Positions 41,734 through 50,718 are shown, counted from the stretch's first letter. The stretch is DNA of 64,000 bases from an uncultured Collinsella sp. (GCA_900541235.1 UQIW01000008.1:24171-88170), one strand, 5' to 3'. The notes: generated by a model not told the origin, from the letters alone. Translations and numbers: made by a program.

Positions 41734-41777
41734 ATTGCTGAAGATATGAGGCTGCGGATCGGCTGCTCGGCCTAGAC

Positions 41778-42473
41778 TTATGCCTGCTGCCAGGTGTCGA
41801 CGAGCTCCTTGGCGGCGGCGTAGGGGTTGTCGGCACTGCAGACGGCGCTCACCACAAAGAAGCCATCGACGCCGGTGGCCTTGAGCTGCGGCAGGTCGGC
41901 CGTCTTGACGCCGCCGCCCACCACGATGGGCACGGGGCTTGCCGCGTGGAGGGCGGCCAGGTCCTCAAAGCTCTTGGTGATGATAGAGCCATCGGCCGCG
42001 CGTCCGCAATCGCGTTTGGTCTCAGTCTCGTGGAGTGGGCCGATGCCCAGGTAGTCGACTAGGCTCATGTCGGCGGTCTTGACGTACTCGAGCATCTCCT
42101 CGCAGCGGGCCGAAAGTCCCACGATGGCATCGGGGTCCAGAAGCTTGCGACAGACCTCGACGGGAATATCGCTCTGGCCCACGTGCACGCCGTCGACAGC
42201 AATACCCTGCTCACGCGCGGCGAGTACGCAGTCCAGACGGTCGTCGATTAACAGGGCGACCTGACCGGTCTTGCCAGCCTGTGCGATTGCCTGCGCGGCG
42301 TCGCCGGTCAGCGCAATGATCTCGCGGGCGCTTGCCACCTTGGAGCGCACCTGGATGCAGGTAAAGCCGGCATCGAGCGCCTGGGCCACCACATCGCTCA
42401 CGGGACGCCCCAGCGTGTTTTCGGGGCCGAGTACCAGATAGGCCGAGATATCAAGGTTGTCGCGGATGCTCAT
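41778..42473 (-). CDS. thiE: Thiamine phosphate synthase
   Basis: ThiE condenses hydroxymethylpyrimidine diphosphate with thiazole phosphate to thiamine phosphate. The 231-residue TIM barrel has IQVRSKVASAREI (where RxK binds the pyrimidine phosphate), LLIDDRLDCVLA, GVHVGQSDIPV, YLGIGPLHETETKRDCGR and the phosphate loop VGGGVKTADLPQLKATGVDGFFVVSA. The start ATG follows GGAGGAAGCACG and overlaps the stop of the preceding thiamine-binding gene by four bases. It is the last gene of a TPP-riboswitch operon. Confidence 0.95.
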   Translation of the reverse strand: MSIRDNLDISAYLVLGPENTLGRPVSDVVAQALDAGFTCIQVRSKVASAREIIALTGDAAQAIAQAGKTGQVALLIDDRLDCVLAAREQGIAVDGVHVGQSDIPVEVCRKLLDPDAIVGLSARCEEMLEYVKTADMSLVDYLGIGPLHETETKRDCGRAADGSIITKSFEDLAALHAASPVPIVVGGGVKTADLPQLKATGVDGFFVVSAVCSADNPYAAAKELVDTWQQA

Positions 42474-42811
42474 CGTGCTTCCTCCTGCTTCTTGATTTGT
42501 GCTTCCATGCGCTCGAGCTTGCCGGTCATGGTGTCGGTAAATCCGGGCCGGATATCGGCTTTGAGCACGACTTCGGTGCGGATGCCTTTGCTCGCCAATA
42601 CAAAGGTTGCGTCGCGCACGACCTGCATGACCTCGTCCCAATCGCCCTCGATCTCGGTGAACATCGAGGTGGTGCGATTGGGAAGGCCGCTATCGCGAAT
42701 GACGCGCACGACCTCGGCGACCTCGGCGGACAGCTCATCGCCGGTGCCGCACGGGGCGATGGCCACGGCGACGAGTGTGTTCATTCCGGTAGCAGTTGCG
42801 GGCTCGGACAT
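42470..42811 (-). CDS. MTH1187-family thiamine-binding protein
   Basis: This 113-residue protein of the DUF77 fold begins VAVAIAPCGTGDELSAEVAEVV, followed by SGLPNRTTSMFTEIEGDWDEVMQVV and TEVVLKADIRPGFTDTM. Such proteins bind thiamine or its precursors in a ferredoxin-like fold and often accompany thi genes. It sits three bases after thiM and overlaps thiE, so it is fully embedded in the operon. It has no transporter companion here, suggesting a soluble buffering or delivery role (inference). Confidence 0.9.
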   Translation of the reverse strand: MSEPATATGMNTLVAVAIAPCGTGDELSAEVAEVVRVIRDSGLPNRTTSMFTEIEGDWDEVMQVVRDATFVLASKGIRTEVVLKADIRPGFTDTMTGKLERMEAQIKKQEEAR

Positions 42812-42814
42812 GGC

Positions 42815-43654
42815 CTATGCCTCCTCGAGGTCGAGCTGGTTGTTGGCGATGTCCTGGGCGGTTGCGCGGTAGAGCTCGTCGATAAAGGCGACCTTAAAGC
42901 TTGCCGGGGCGTCGGCGACAGCGGCGGCACGCGAGCCGGCAACGTTGTAGACGGCGGTGCCGCAGACGGCGGCCGTAAACGGGTCGGCAGCGCAGGCGTA
43001 CACAGCCAGCACGCCGCCCTGCGAGCAGCCGCAACCGGTGATCTTGGACATGAGCGGGCTGCCGCCGTGAGACTTGGCCACGGTCGTGCCGTCGGTAATC
43101 AGGTCGACTTCGCCCGAGACCACAACGGCGCCGCCGGTGTAGCGGGCGAGCGCCACGGCGGCATCGCGGGCGGCGTCTACCGTGTCGGTGGTATCGACAC
43201 CGCGTACGCGGCTCAAATCGGCCGCCTCGCCCTCAAGACCCCACAGGCCGGCGAGCGCGATGATCTCGGAGGCGTTGCCGCGCACGATGGCGGGCTTGTA
43301 CTGCTTGAGCTCATTTACCAGCTGGGTGCGCAGGCTACCGATACCCAGGCCCACCGGATCGAGCACCCAGGGCTTACCGGCGTCGTGTGCCGCTTTGGCC
43401 GCGCGGGGAATCGTTTGCTCGTAAATGGGGAAGAGCGTGCCCATGTTGAGATAGATGGCGCCGCCGCCGGCAACGAGTGCCTCGCCCTCGTCGGGCAGAT
43501 AGACCATGGCGGCTGATCCGCCCACGGCGAGCTGTGCGTTGGCGACAAAGTCGATCGTCACCGTGTTGGTGATGGAGCCGGCCATCGGATTGGTGGTGTG
43601 AATCTCCTCCACGGCCTTGACCATATGTTGTTTAAGCTGTTCCGAATCAATCAC
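42815..43654 (-). CDS. thiM: Hydroxyethylthiazole kinase
   Basis: ThiM phosphorylates the thiazole alcohol for thiamine salvage. The 279-residue protein shows HTTNPMAGSITNTVTIDFVAN, GGSAAMVYLPDEGEALV, VLDPVGLGIGSLR, VRGNASEI and the catalytic loop SKITGCGCSQGGVLAVY with the conserved cysteine. Translation starts at a GTG preceded by AAGGAGG at 15 bases or less; an overlapping ATG is out of frame. It is the first gene after a TPP riboswitch and attenuator, followed by the thiamine-binding gene and thiE. No thiD is in the window. Confidence 0.95.
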   Translation of the reverse strand: MIDSEQLKQHMVKAVEEIHTTNPMAGSITNTVTIDFVANAQLAVGGSAAMVYLPDEGEALVAGGGAIYLNMGTLFPIYEQTIPRAAKAAHDAGKPWVLDPVGLGIGSLRTQLVNELKQYKPAIVRGNASEIIALAGLWGLEGEAADLSRVRGVDTTDTVDAARDAAVALARYTGGAVVVSGEVDLITDGTTVAKSHGGSPLMSKITGCGCSQGGVLAVYACAADPFTAAVCGTAVYNVAGSRAAAVADAPASFKVAFIDELYRATAQDIANNQLDLEEA

Positions 43655-43676
43655 TGCACATGCCTCCTTGGCATAG

Positions 43677-43706
43677 AAAAGGGGCGCTGTGCATAGACAG
43701 CGCCCC
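43677..43706 (-). terminator. Attenuator terminator in thi leader
   Basis: On the minus strand GGGGCGCTG pairs with CAGCGCCCC and is followed by TTTTC, between the riboswitch and the thiM start. It is the expected expression platform for transcription termination when TPP is bound. Confidence 0.9.
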
Positions 43707-43719
43707 TGTAAAGGCGGCA

Positions 43720-43808
43720 TGCTCCCTACGCCAGCATTAACTGACAGGTTCAAAGGATTGGGCCCCATGCCCTCTCAGCCTTGTGGTTTGCACCGCCGGC
43801 ACTCCCGC
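43720..43808 (-). promoter_or_regulatory. TPP riboswitch
   Basis: The minus strand reads GGGAGTGCC, a P2/P3 region with CAAGGCTGAGAGGG (pyrimidine-binding CTGAGA), then TTTGAACCTGTCAGTTAATG and CTGGCGTAGGGA. These are the conserved thi-box segments. It controls thiM and the genes after it through the terminator at 43677. Confidence 0.96.
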
Positions 43809-43838
43809 ATCGAATCTGTTGTTCCCTATACTAGCGCA

Positions 43839-43938
43839 CCTGCCAAAAAGGGACAGGTTTATTTTGGCAGGTAACAACTGGGACTTTGCGTTTTCCCAAA
43901 TGAAATCTGCCGAAATAAACCTGTCCCTTTTTGGCGGG
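43839..43938. repeat. Family C inverted pair
   Basis: Left arm 43839-43870 begins CCTGCCAAAAAGGGACAGG and right arm 43907-43938 ends CCTGTCCCTTTTTGGCGGG. The 32-nt arms match at nearly all positions and enclose 36 bases. It lies between the thi riboswitch and the HAD gene promoter. The single unit at 27765 matches the left arm. Confidence 0.9.
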
Positions 43939-43979
43939 TCGGTACAATAGATGGGATTAAGAATGACCGAGGGGACCTT

Positions 43980-44888
43980 ATGATCAAACTTGTGCTGACC
44001 GATATGGACGATACACTGATTCCAGCCGGGCATGACGGCGCCAGCGACTACGCCATTGAGGGTATTCATGCCATGCAGGCGGCGGGTTTGCACTTTGGGC
44101 CGGTTTCGGGTCGTCAGCCGTCCGCGATGGGCTGGATGTTCCGCAATCGCTCCGAGTGCTTCTCGACCGGTGCGTTTTGCAACGGCCAGGTGATGTTTGT
44201 CGATGGCGAAGTAGTCGCTTCGCGCGCAATCGATAACGATGTCCTTATGCGCTTAGCCGATTATTTTGAACAGGAGACCGACGATACGTATTTGAAGGTC
44301 TACCGTCTGGGTGATGACTTTTGGAATAACGATGCCTATTGCGTGACAAGCGATCCCGAGCGTGTGCGTCGCGCCATGAAGTCAGGCGGCAACGCGTGGC
44401 TCAAAGGCGAAGAGGCCCCGTGCCGTCCCGTCGTCGATGACGCGCCGGTGTTCAAGGCGAATATTTGGAGTGCCCGTTCGCGTGAGGAGCTCGCGGAGCT
44501 ACGCGAGCGCGTTGCCGCTGAGGTGCCGGAACTCTCGCTTGTGTTTCCCAACAACCGTGTGCGCCTGTTTGACATCCTTCCGGCCGGTTGGGACAAGGGT
44601 TGCGCTGCGCTGGAGCTGGCGCGCGCTTTGGGCCTGACGCCCGACGAGGTGGCCGTATTCGGCGATTCCGATAACGACCTGCCCATGATCGATGCCGTTC
44701 CCAACTCCGTTGCAGTCGCCAATGCCAACGAGGCCGTCACGGCTGCCGCGCGCTGGCATATCGGCGCTGCGGCGGACGATGCGGTTGCCGGGGCCCTGCA
44801 TCAGATTGCCGCCTGCGCCGCGACGGGGGAGATGCCGCCGTTTATGCGCCAGATGGACGCGGCGGGTCTTGGCATCACGAACGTCTAG
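43980..44888 (+). CDS. HAD-superfamily hydrolase, Cof-type
   Basis: This 302-residue phosphatase has motif I LTDMDDTLI (Asp8, Asp10), motif II GPVSGRQPS and motif IV FGDSDNDLPMIDAVPNSVAV. A large C2-type cap lies between, which defines the Cof/YbjI class acting on sugar phosphates, nucleotides or FMN. The Lys of motif III is probably in DKGCAALELARALG. The start follows GAGGGGACC. A LysR gene begins ten bases downstream, so both may be on one transcript. A TACAAT at 43943 is a plausible -10. Confidence 0.92.
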   Translation: MIKLVLTDMDDTLIPAGHDGASDYAIEGIHAMQAAGLHFGPVSGRQPSAMGWMFRNRSECFSTGAFCNGQVMFVDGEVVASRAIDNDVLMRLADYFEQETDDTYLKVYRLGDDFWNNDAYCVTSDPERVRRAMKSGGNAWLKGEEAPCRPVVDDAPVFKANIWSARSREELAELRERVAAEVPELSLVFPNNRVRLFDILPAGWDKGCAALELARALGLTPDEVAVFGDSDNDLPMIDAVPNSVAVANANEAVTAAARWHIGAAADDAVAGALHQIAACAATGEMPPFMRQMDAAGLGITNV

Positions 44889-44898
44889 GGAGAAAGCC

Positions 44899-45795
44899 AT
44901 GAAGCTTCAGCAGCTCAGGTATGTCGTCAAAGTTGCCGAATGCGGCAGCATCACCGAGGCCTCGCGCCGGCTCTTTGTGTCGCAGCCTTCGATTACCGCA
45001 TCGATTCGCGATCTCGAAAGCGAGATGGGCGTGCACATCTTTGAGCGCACCAACAAGGGCGTCATTGTGTCCGAGGAGGGCGAGACCTTCTTGGGCTACG
45101 CGCGCCAAGTGCTCGACCAGGCCGATCTGCTCGAAGGCAAGTACAAGGGCGCGTCCGAGCAGGTGCCGCACTTTAGTGTGAGCTGCCAGCATTATTCCTT
45201 TGCCGTCAACGCGTTTGTCGACGTGATCCGCGAGTTCGATGCCGCGCGCTACGACTTTACCCTGCGCGAGGAGCAGACCCACGAGATTATCGAGGACGTC
45301 GCGCATATGAAAAGCGAACTGGGCATCCTGTACCTGTCCGAGCACAATCGCGAGGTCATCGAGCGCATGCTGGTGGCCAACGAGCTCGTGTTCGAAGGAC
45401 TCTTCTGCGCCACGCCGCATGTCTTCGTCTGCGCCGACCATCCGCTGGCGGACCGCTCCAGCGTGACGCTCGAGGATCTGGAAGACTACCCGTTCCTGTC
45501 CTACGAGCAGGGCAGCTATAACTCGTTTTACTATTCCGAGGAGCTGACCTCGACGTTCGAGCGTCGCAAAAATATCCGCGTGCGCGACCGTGCGACGTTG
45601 TTCAATTTGGCCATGGGCCTCAACGGCTACACGGTATGCTCGGGCGTGATCAGCCACGAGCTCAACGGCCCCGGCATTATCTCGATTCCGCTCGACGTGG
45701 ACGAGTACATGGAGATTGGCATCATCACGCGCAAGAACACGACGCTTACGCGCTACGGTCGGGCCTATATCGACGCGATTCGTCAGCATATCTAG
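44899..45795 (+). CDS. LysR family regulator (CysB/MetR-like)
   Basis: This 298-residue regulator starts MKLQQLRYVVKVAECGSITE and has a clear helix-turn-helix (ASRRLFVSQPSITASIRDLE). The effector domain (HFSVSCQHYSFAVNAFVDVI, then DFTLREEQTHEIIEDV) resembles regulators of sulfur and methionine genes in anaerobes. It lies directly upstream of a MetE-like gene with a palindromic T-N11-A site between them, so that gene is the likely target. The start follows GGGAGAAAGCC. The HAD gene precedes it by ten bases. Confidence 0.92.
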   Translation: MKLQQLRYVVKVAECGSITEASRRLFVSQPSITASIRDLESEMGVHIFERTNKGVIVSEEGETFLGYARQVLDQADLLEGKYKGASEQVPHFSVSCQHYSFAVNAFVDVIREFDAARYDFTLREEQTHEIIEDVAHMKSELGILYLSEHNREVIERMLVANELVFEGLFCATPHVFVCADHPLADRSSVTLEDLEDYPFLSYEQGSYNSFYYSEELTSTFERRKNIRVRDRATLFNLAMGLNGYTVCSGVISHELNGPGIISIPLDVDEYMEIGIITRKNTTLTRYGRAYIDAIRQHI

Positions 45796-45842
45796 GCTGC
45801 TGTGCTCCGCACGGTTCAAGTCTCTTTATGACAGTCCAGACT

Positions 45843-45863
45843 GATATAGGAAACATCTATATC
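45843..45863 (+). promoter_or_regulatory. Candidate LysR operator before the MetE-like gene
   Basis: GATATAG-N7-CTATATC, a perfect inverted repeat with T-N11-A geometry, lies 48 bases after the lysR stop and 88 bases before the MetE-like start. Confidence 0.6.
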
Positions 45864-45950
45864 AAACTGTTATAAACGTATATTTTACGATGGTCATATG
45901 AGCGCTCATACTCTGTCCCAGTAAAGCAACCAATGCAAAGGGAGATATCT

Positions 45951-47084
45951 ATGAGCACTTCGATTCAACCGAACGCGCCGTTTCGCGCCGATATCGTCGG
46001 CAGCTTTCTTCGTCCGCAGGCTGTAAAGGACGCCCGTGCCGCCTATGTCGCGGGTAAACTCGACGCTTCCGGCCTTAAGGCCGTCGAGGACGATGCCATT
46101 CGCGATTTGGTGGCCAAGCAGAAGGCCGCCGGCCTGCAGGTGATCACCGATGGCGAGTTCCGCCGCAGCTACTGGCACCTCGATTTTATGTGGGGCCTCA
46201 ACGGCATTGAGCGCCGCACCTCACGCACGGGTTATATGTTCCATGATGAGGAGACGACGGCCGACACCGCCGTGGTTACTGGTCCCATTAGCGGCGAGAA
46301 CCACCCGTTCGTCGAGCATTTTAAGTTCGTCAAGGCGCTTGAGGGGGAGGGCCAGGTCGCACGCCAGACCATTCCGGCGCCGATCCAGACGTTCTCTGAG
46401 GTCACGCTCGATCGCTGCGACGGCCAGCAGGAGAGCCTGCGCGCTGTCTATAAGACCGATGAGGAACTTGCCGACGCCATTGCGGCCGCTTATCGCACGG
46501 TGATCGCCGACCTGTACGCAGCAGGCTGCCGCAACATCCAATTTGATGACTGCACCTGGGGCATCTATTGCGATACCGACTTTGTGTCCAAGACCGGCAT
46601 GAGCCCGGTTGACCTGCAAAAGGTGAGCGAGCTGGGCGTGGCGCTCAACAATGCCGCCATCGCGGGCAAGCCCGACGATCTGGTTATCAACACGCACGTG
46701 TGCCGCGGCAACTATCACTCCACGTATGCCTTCGAGGGTGGTTACGATCCCATTGCGCCGTACCTGTTCGCACATGAGAACGTCGACGCGTTCTACCTTG
46801 AGTTCGATACGCCACGCGCCGGTGGCTTTGAGCCGCTCAAGTACGTTGCTCCCGGCAAGAAGGTCGTGCTGGGCCTGGCGACCACCAAGGCGGCTGAGCT
46901 TGAGGACGAGGACGTTATCGTCGAACGTATCCACGAGGCCGCAAAGTATGTGCCGCTCGAGAACCTGTACCTGTCGCCCCAGTGCGGCTTTGCCAGCTGC
47001 GAGATTGGCAACAAGCTGACCGAGGACGAACAGTGGGCAAAGATCGCGCTGGTCAAGCGCATTGCCGAGCGCGTTTGGAAGTAA
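45951..47084 (+). CDS. MetE C-terminal-domain-like methyltransferase (YxjG/YxjH type)
   Basis: This 377-residue TIM barrel corresponds to the catalytic half of cobalamin-independent methionine synthase. Zinc ligands are recognisable as His249 and Cys251 in NTHVCRGN, a Glu near 284 in FYLEFDTPRAGGFEPL, and Cys345 in SPQCGFAS. DGEFRRSYWHLDFMWGLNG is the YxjG/YxjH hallmark. The methyl donor of these stand-alone proteins is uncertain and may be a methylcorrinoid or methyl-tetrahydrofolate. It starts after AAAGGGAGATATCT and is probably controlled by the upstream LysR. Confidence 0.92.
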   Translation: MSTSIQPNAPFRADIVGSFLRPQAVKDARAAYVAGKLDASGLKAVEDDAIRDLVAKQKAAGLQVITDGEFRRSYWHLDFMWGLNGIERRTSRTGYMFHDEETTADTAVVTGPISGENHPFVEHFKFVKALEGEGQVARQTIPAPIQTFSEVTLDRCDGQQESLRAVYKTDEELADAIAAAYRTVIADLYAAGCRNIQFDDCTWGIYCDTDFVSKTGMSPVDLQKVSELGVALNNAAIAGKPDDLVINTHVCRGNYHSTYAFEGGYDPIAPYLFAHENVDAFYLEFDTPRAGGFEPLKYVAPGKKVVLGLATTKAAELEDEDVIVERIHEAAKYVPLENLYLSPQCGFASCEIGNKLTEDEQWAKIALVKRIAERVWK

Positions 47085-47209
47085 CGCTACCGTTTGCAGG
47101 TGACGGCGCGTGCGAGACATGGCGTATCACGTACAATGGTTCGGATCGTATCGTTCGGGCAGGTTATCCGATATGCCTGATCGCCCTTCCATTTTTTGAA
47201 AGGACTCTC

Positions 47210-48544
47210 ATGTCCCGGTCTTCGACGCCCGCCGTCACCGATGCCATCTACGATGCATCGTCGCTCGGCCGCCCGCGCATGTTTGTGTTGGGTTTGCAAC
47301 ACATGTTTGCGATGTTCGGAGCCACGGTGCTCGTGCCCGTGCTCACCGGCCTTTCCGTTTCGACGACGCTTCTGTTCGCCGGCATCGGCACGCTGCTGTT
47401 TCATTTTCTATCGCGCGGTAAGGTGCCCGCGTTCCTGGGCTCGTCGTTTGCCTTTATCGCGGGTTATGCCGCCGTTGCGCCCAACGGCGAGGCCGAGCTT
47501 TTGCCCTACGCTTGCCTGGGCGTTGTCTGCGCCGGCCTGCTCTATCCGGTGCTGGCAGCGCTGTTCCGCGCATTTGGCGCCAAGCGTGTCATGCACTTCT
47601 TCCCGCCGGTGGTGACCGGCCCCATCGTCATTTCCATCGGCCTGATCTTGGCAAGCTCTGCTATCGCCAACTGCCAGACCAACTGGCTTGTTGCCGTTGT
47701 CGCTGTGGCCGTGATCGTCATCTGCAATATTTGGGGCCGCGGCATGGTTAAGATCGTGCCGATTCTGCTGGGCGTCGTGGTGAGCTATGCCGTTGCGGCC
47801 GCGTTGGGTGAGGTCGACTTCTCTGGCGTCGCAGCCGCCCCCTGGGTTGGCTTGCCCGTCGTGTGGGACAACACCGTGTTTGCGCTCTTTGGACCGCAGC
47901 TCGATAGCGGTCTTGCCACGACGGCCATCATCACCATCATGCCGCTGGCCTTTGCGACCATGATTGAGCACATTGGCGATATCTCCGCCATTGGCTCTAC
48001 CTGCGAACGCAATTACATTGCCGATCCCGGTCTGCACCGTACCCTGCTCGGCGATGGCCTGGCGACCATCTTGGCATCGCTCTTTGGCGCCCCCGCCAAT
48101 ACGACGTATGGCGAGAACACTGGCGTGCTTGCCCTGACGCGCGTGTTCGACCCGCGCGTGATTCGCATTGCCGCCTGCTGCGCCATCGTGCTTTCGTTCT
48201 GCCCCAAGTTTGCTGCCGTGATCGCCGCCATGCCGGCGTGTGTAATCGGCGGCGTGTCGCTCGTGCTCTACGGCATGATCAGTGCCGTGGGCGTTCGCAA
48301 CCTTATCGAAAACCAGGTTGATTTCCAGAACAACCGCAATGTGCTGGTTGCGGCTTTGGTGCTCGTGCTTTCGCTCGGCATTGCCTACAGTACCGCCGGT
48401 GCCATCGTGCTGGAGCTGGGCGGCGTGACGATTTCGCTTTCGGGCCTTGCCGTGGGCTCGCTGGTGGGCATTGTGCTCAACGCCATCCTGCCCGGTAATG
48501 ACTTTGAGTTCGATACTTCCGAGCTTGAGGAGACTACTGAATAG
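47210..48544 (+). CDS. uraA: Uracil-xanthine permease (NCS2 family)
   Basis: This 444-residue permease has about fourcen hydrophobic segments and the NCS2 elements GLQHMFAMFGATVLVPVLTG, FLGSSFAFIAGYAA and FFPPVVTGPIVISIGL. It has the substrate-binding MIEHIGDISAIG and GAPANTTYGENTGVLALT. The QNTTYGENIG-type motif is that of UraA/PyrP uracil transporters. A short acidic tail (FDTSELEETTE) closes it. The start follows AAAGGACTCTC, and a TACAAT at 47132 may be its -10. No pyrimidine gene or PyrR leader was recognised nearby. Confidence 0.92.
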   Translation: MSRSSTPAVTDAIYDASSLGRPRMFVLGLQHMFAMFGATVLVPVLTGLSVSTTLLFAGIGTLLFHFLSRGKVPAFLGSSFAFIAGYAAVAPNGEAELLPYACLGVVCAGLLYPVLAALFRAFGAKRVMHFFPPVVTGPIVISIGLILASSAIANCQTNWLVAVVAVAVIVICNIWGRGMVKIVPILLGVVVSYAVAAALGEVDFSGVAAAPWVGLPVVWDNTVFALFGPQLDSGLATTAIITIMPLAFATMIEHIGDISAIGSTCERNYIADPGLHRTLLGDGLATILASLFGAPANTTYGENTGVLALTRVFDPRVIRIAACCAIVLSFCPKFAAVIAAMPACVIGGVSLVLYGMISAVGVRNLIENQVDFQNNRNVLVAALVLVLSLGIAYSTAGAIVLELGGVTISLSGLAVGSLVGIVLNAILPGNDFEFDTSELEETTE

Positions 48545-48564
48545 TAGCTGCGTTCAGCCAAATT

Positions 48565-48606
48565 AAAATGGCGTCCATGCGTATGTGCGCGTGGACGCCA
48601 TTTTTA
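48565..48606. terminator. Intrinsic terminator
   Basis: AAAATGGCGTCCA pairs with TGGACGCCATTTTT; the inner part also pairs in part. It ends uraA and overlaps the stop of the convergent esterase gene. Confidence 0.92.
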
Positions 48607-49269
48607 ATGCGTCAGTATCCAGTGGATGCCGCGCGCCATGCGCAGGTCAGTTTGGGCAAAATGATTGCTGGGGTTGAGCTCCAGCGTTGTTGGGATGTCG
48701 CGCTCGATAAACAGCTTTTCCATCGCGCGCGTATCGTCGAGTACGTGCCGCATCATGCGGTTGGGCGTCTTGGTTTCCTTTTTACCGAGCGACAGATAGG
48801 CGGCGTCGGGCGTAGCCGTCATCGTGCGCTCGCGCGCGTAGTCGATAAAGCCGGGGAACCACAGCGACCCCGATGCACTCGCCACGCGCTCAAAGACATC
48901 TGTTTGCCAAAGTGCCCACAGTGCAAAAAGACCCGCCAACGAGTAGCCGGCAACGCCGCGCCAGGCGGGCGGTTGCGGGAGCGATGATTCGGCCTGGGGG
49001 ATTATCTGCTTCAACAACTCGTCAAGAAAACCAGCAGCCTGTCCGCCAAAGGGCTCGGCATCTCGTATAGTTCCGTCGCATTCCCAGGGGCTCAGCTCGC
49101 GATTCCAATCGAGCCCTCCAATGGCGACAAGGGTGAACGGCGGGCAGTCGAGCTCTCGGCAGCGCTCGTAGACTTCACTACCGTTGCCCATAACCACGGG
49201 GAGATAGATGACGGGCGCGCCTTCCGCACACCCTGAATAAACGGTTATCTGCTTATGATGCGCTTCCAA
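48604..49269 (-). CDS. Putative esterase (IroE/esterase D-like alpha/beta hydrolase)
   Basis: This 221-residue alpha/beta hydrolase has the nucleophile elbow GYSLAG near residue 108 in AWRGVAGYSLAGLFALWALW. It contains the LWFPGF segment and ends with the catalytic histidine region ELNPSNHFAQTD. The pattern is that of the enterochelin-esterase-like family (PF00756), which cleaves siderophores or simple esters. It has no signal peptide. Translation appears to start at a TTG with a weak AGAGAAG site, so the start is uncertain. It converges on uraA. Confidence 0.82.
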   Translation of the reverse strand: MEAHHKQITVYSGCAEGAPVIYLPVVMGNGSEVYERCRELDCPPFTLVAIGGLDWNRELSPWECDGTIRDAEPFGGQAAGFLDELLKQIIPQAESSLPQPPAWRGVAGYSLAGLFALWALWQTDVFERVASASGSLWFPGFIDYARERTMTATPDAAYLSLGKKETKTPNRMMRHVLDDTRAMEKLFIERDIPTTLELNPSNHFAQTDLRMARGIHWILTH

Positions 49270-49340
49270 GGCAGGCTTCTCTCAGTGTTGTGATAATTGA
49301 CAGTCTCAATTGTCGCACGCTGACACGGGGGCAGACGCTA

Positions 49341-49380
49341 AAAGAAAGGCGCGGAGCCGCTCGATGCGATTCCGCGCCTT
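49341..49380 (-). terminator. Intrinsic terminator of the NCS2 permease gene
   Basis: AAGGCGCGGA pairs with TCCGCGCCTT around a 15-base loop. The minus strand continues TCTTTT. Confidence 0.82.
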
Positions 49381-49407
49381 GTTGTTTTGCTTTAGCAGAC
49401 TATGCCG

Positions 49408-50718
49408 TTACGCCACGAAGAAGTAGACGAGGAAGGCGAGGGCTGCGATCCACATGAGCGGCTTGATCTTGGAGGCCTCGCCCTTAAAGAGCGCGACGAC
49501 CACGTAGGCGATAAAGCCCAGGCCAATGCCGGCAGAGATGGAGTAGGTGAAGGGCACGCCGGCGACAATCATGAACGCCGGGAAACCCTGCGACACGTCG
49601 GACCAGTCGATCTCGGAGGCCTCGCTCATCATGAGGTAGCCGACGTAGACCAGAGCACCGCAGGTGGCGGCGCTGGAAACGATGGTGACGATGGGGGAGA
49701 AGAACGCGGCGAGAATGAACAGCACGCCGGTGGTGACGGAGGTGAGGCCCGTGCGGCCACCGTCAGCGGCGCCGGAAGTGGACTCGACGAAGGTGGTGAT
49801 GGAGGAGACACCCATGAAACCGCCCACAGCAGCGGCGGCGGAGTCGACGATCAGGATCTCCTTGATATCCTCGACGTTGCCGTCGTCGGTGAGGAACTCG
49901 CCCTGCTTGGCCACGGCCATCGCGGTGCCCATGGTGTCGAAGAAGTCACTCATGAGCAGCGAGAACGAGATGACGAGGAGCGCGGGGTCGGTAAGGACCT
50001 TGACGATGGCGGGCATGCCGCCGGCGTCGGCGATGGGGCCACCGATGCTCGAGAAGTCGAGCGGGGCGATGATACCGGTCGGAGCCTGGGTCACACCTAG
50101 GGGGATACCGGCGATGACGGCGACGACGATGCCGATGAGCAGCGAGCCCGGCACGTTGCGGGAAGCCAGGGCAACCGTCACGACGATGGAGATGATGCCG
50201 ACGATAAAGGTGGGGGAGGCGATGTCGCCCAGGCCGACGAGCGTACCGGCGCCAGCGGTGATGATGCCAGCGTCGCACAGGCCGATCATGGCGATAAACA
50301 GGCCCAGACCCACCGAGATGGCGTGACGCAGGACAACCGGGATGGCGTCCATGATGGCCTCGCGCAGGCCACAAAGCACGAGCAGCAAGATGACGACGCC
50401 CTCGAGGAAGATGACGCTCATGGCCACGTGCCAGTCACCGCCGCAGACGGTGGTGGTGATTCCGGCGATCATCGCGTTGACGCCTAAGCCCGACGCGCAG
50501 GCGAGCGGGCGGTTGGCGAAGATGCCCATGCAGATGGTCATGATGCCGGCGCCCAGGCAGGTGGCGCAGGCGAGCGCTCCCGCATCGATGCCAGCGCCCG
50601 AGAGCACCGCGGGGTTGACGGCGATGATGTAGGCCATCGCCAGGAATGTTGTCAGTCCAGCGCGGAGTTCGGTCCCGATTGTGGACTTGCGCTCACTGAC
50701 GTGAAAAAGTTCGTCCAT
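49408..50718 (-). CDS. NCS2 family guanine/hypoxanthine permease (AzgA/PbuG-like)
   Basis: This 436-residue permease begins FHVSERKSTIGTELRAGLTTFLAMAYIIAVNP, the exact opening of the AzgA-type NCS2 branch. It contains GLGVNAMIAG, LMSDFFDTMGTAMAVAKQGE (substrate region) and SSITTFVESTSGAADGGRTGLTSVTTG. These match adenine/guanine/hypoxanthine transporters such as PbuG and PbuO. No purine riboswitch was recognised in its 190-base upstream gap, shared with the divergent deformylase-like gene. The start follows GAAAGGGTATGC. Confidence 0.92.
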   Translation of the reverse strand: MDELFHVSERKSTIGTELRAGLTTFLAMAYIIAVNPAVLSGAGIDAGALACATCLGAGIMTICMGIFANRPLACASGLGVNAMIAGITTTVCGGDWHVAMSVIFLEGVVILLLVLCGLREAIMDAIPVVLRHAISVGLGLFIAMIGLCDAGIITAGAGTLVGLGDIASPTFIVGIISIVVTVALASRNVPGSLLIGIVVAVIAGIPLGVTQAPTGIIAPLDFSSIGGPIADAGGMPAIVKVLTDPALLVISFSLLMSDFFDTMGTAMAVAKQGEFLTDDGNVEDIKEILIVDSAAAAVGGFMGVSSITTFVESTSGAADGGRTGLTSVTTGVLFILAAFFSPIVTIVSSAATCGALVYVGYLMMSEASEIDWSDVSQGFPAFMIVAGVPFTYSISAGIGLGFIAYVVVALFKGEASKIKPLMWIAALAFLVYFFVA

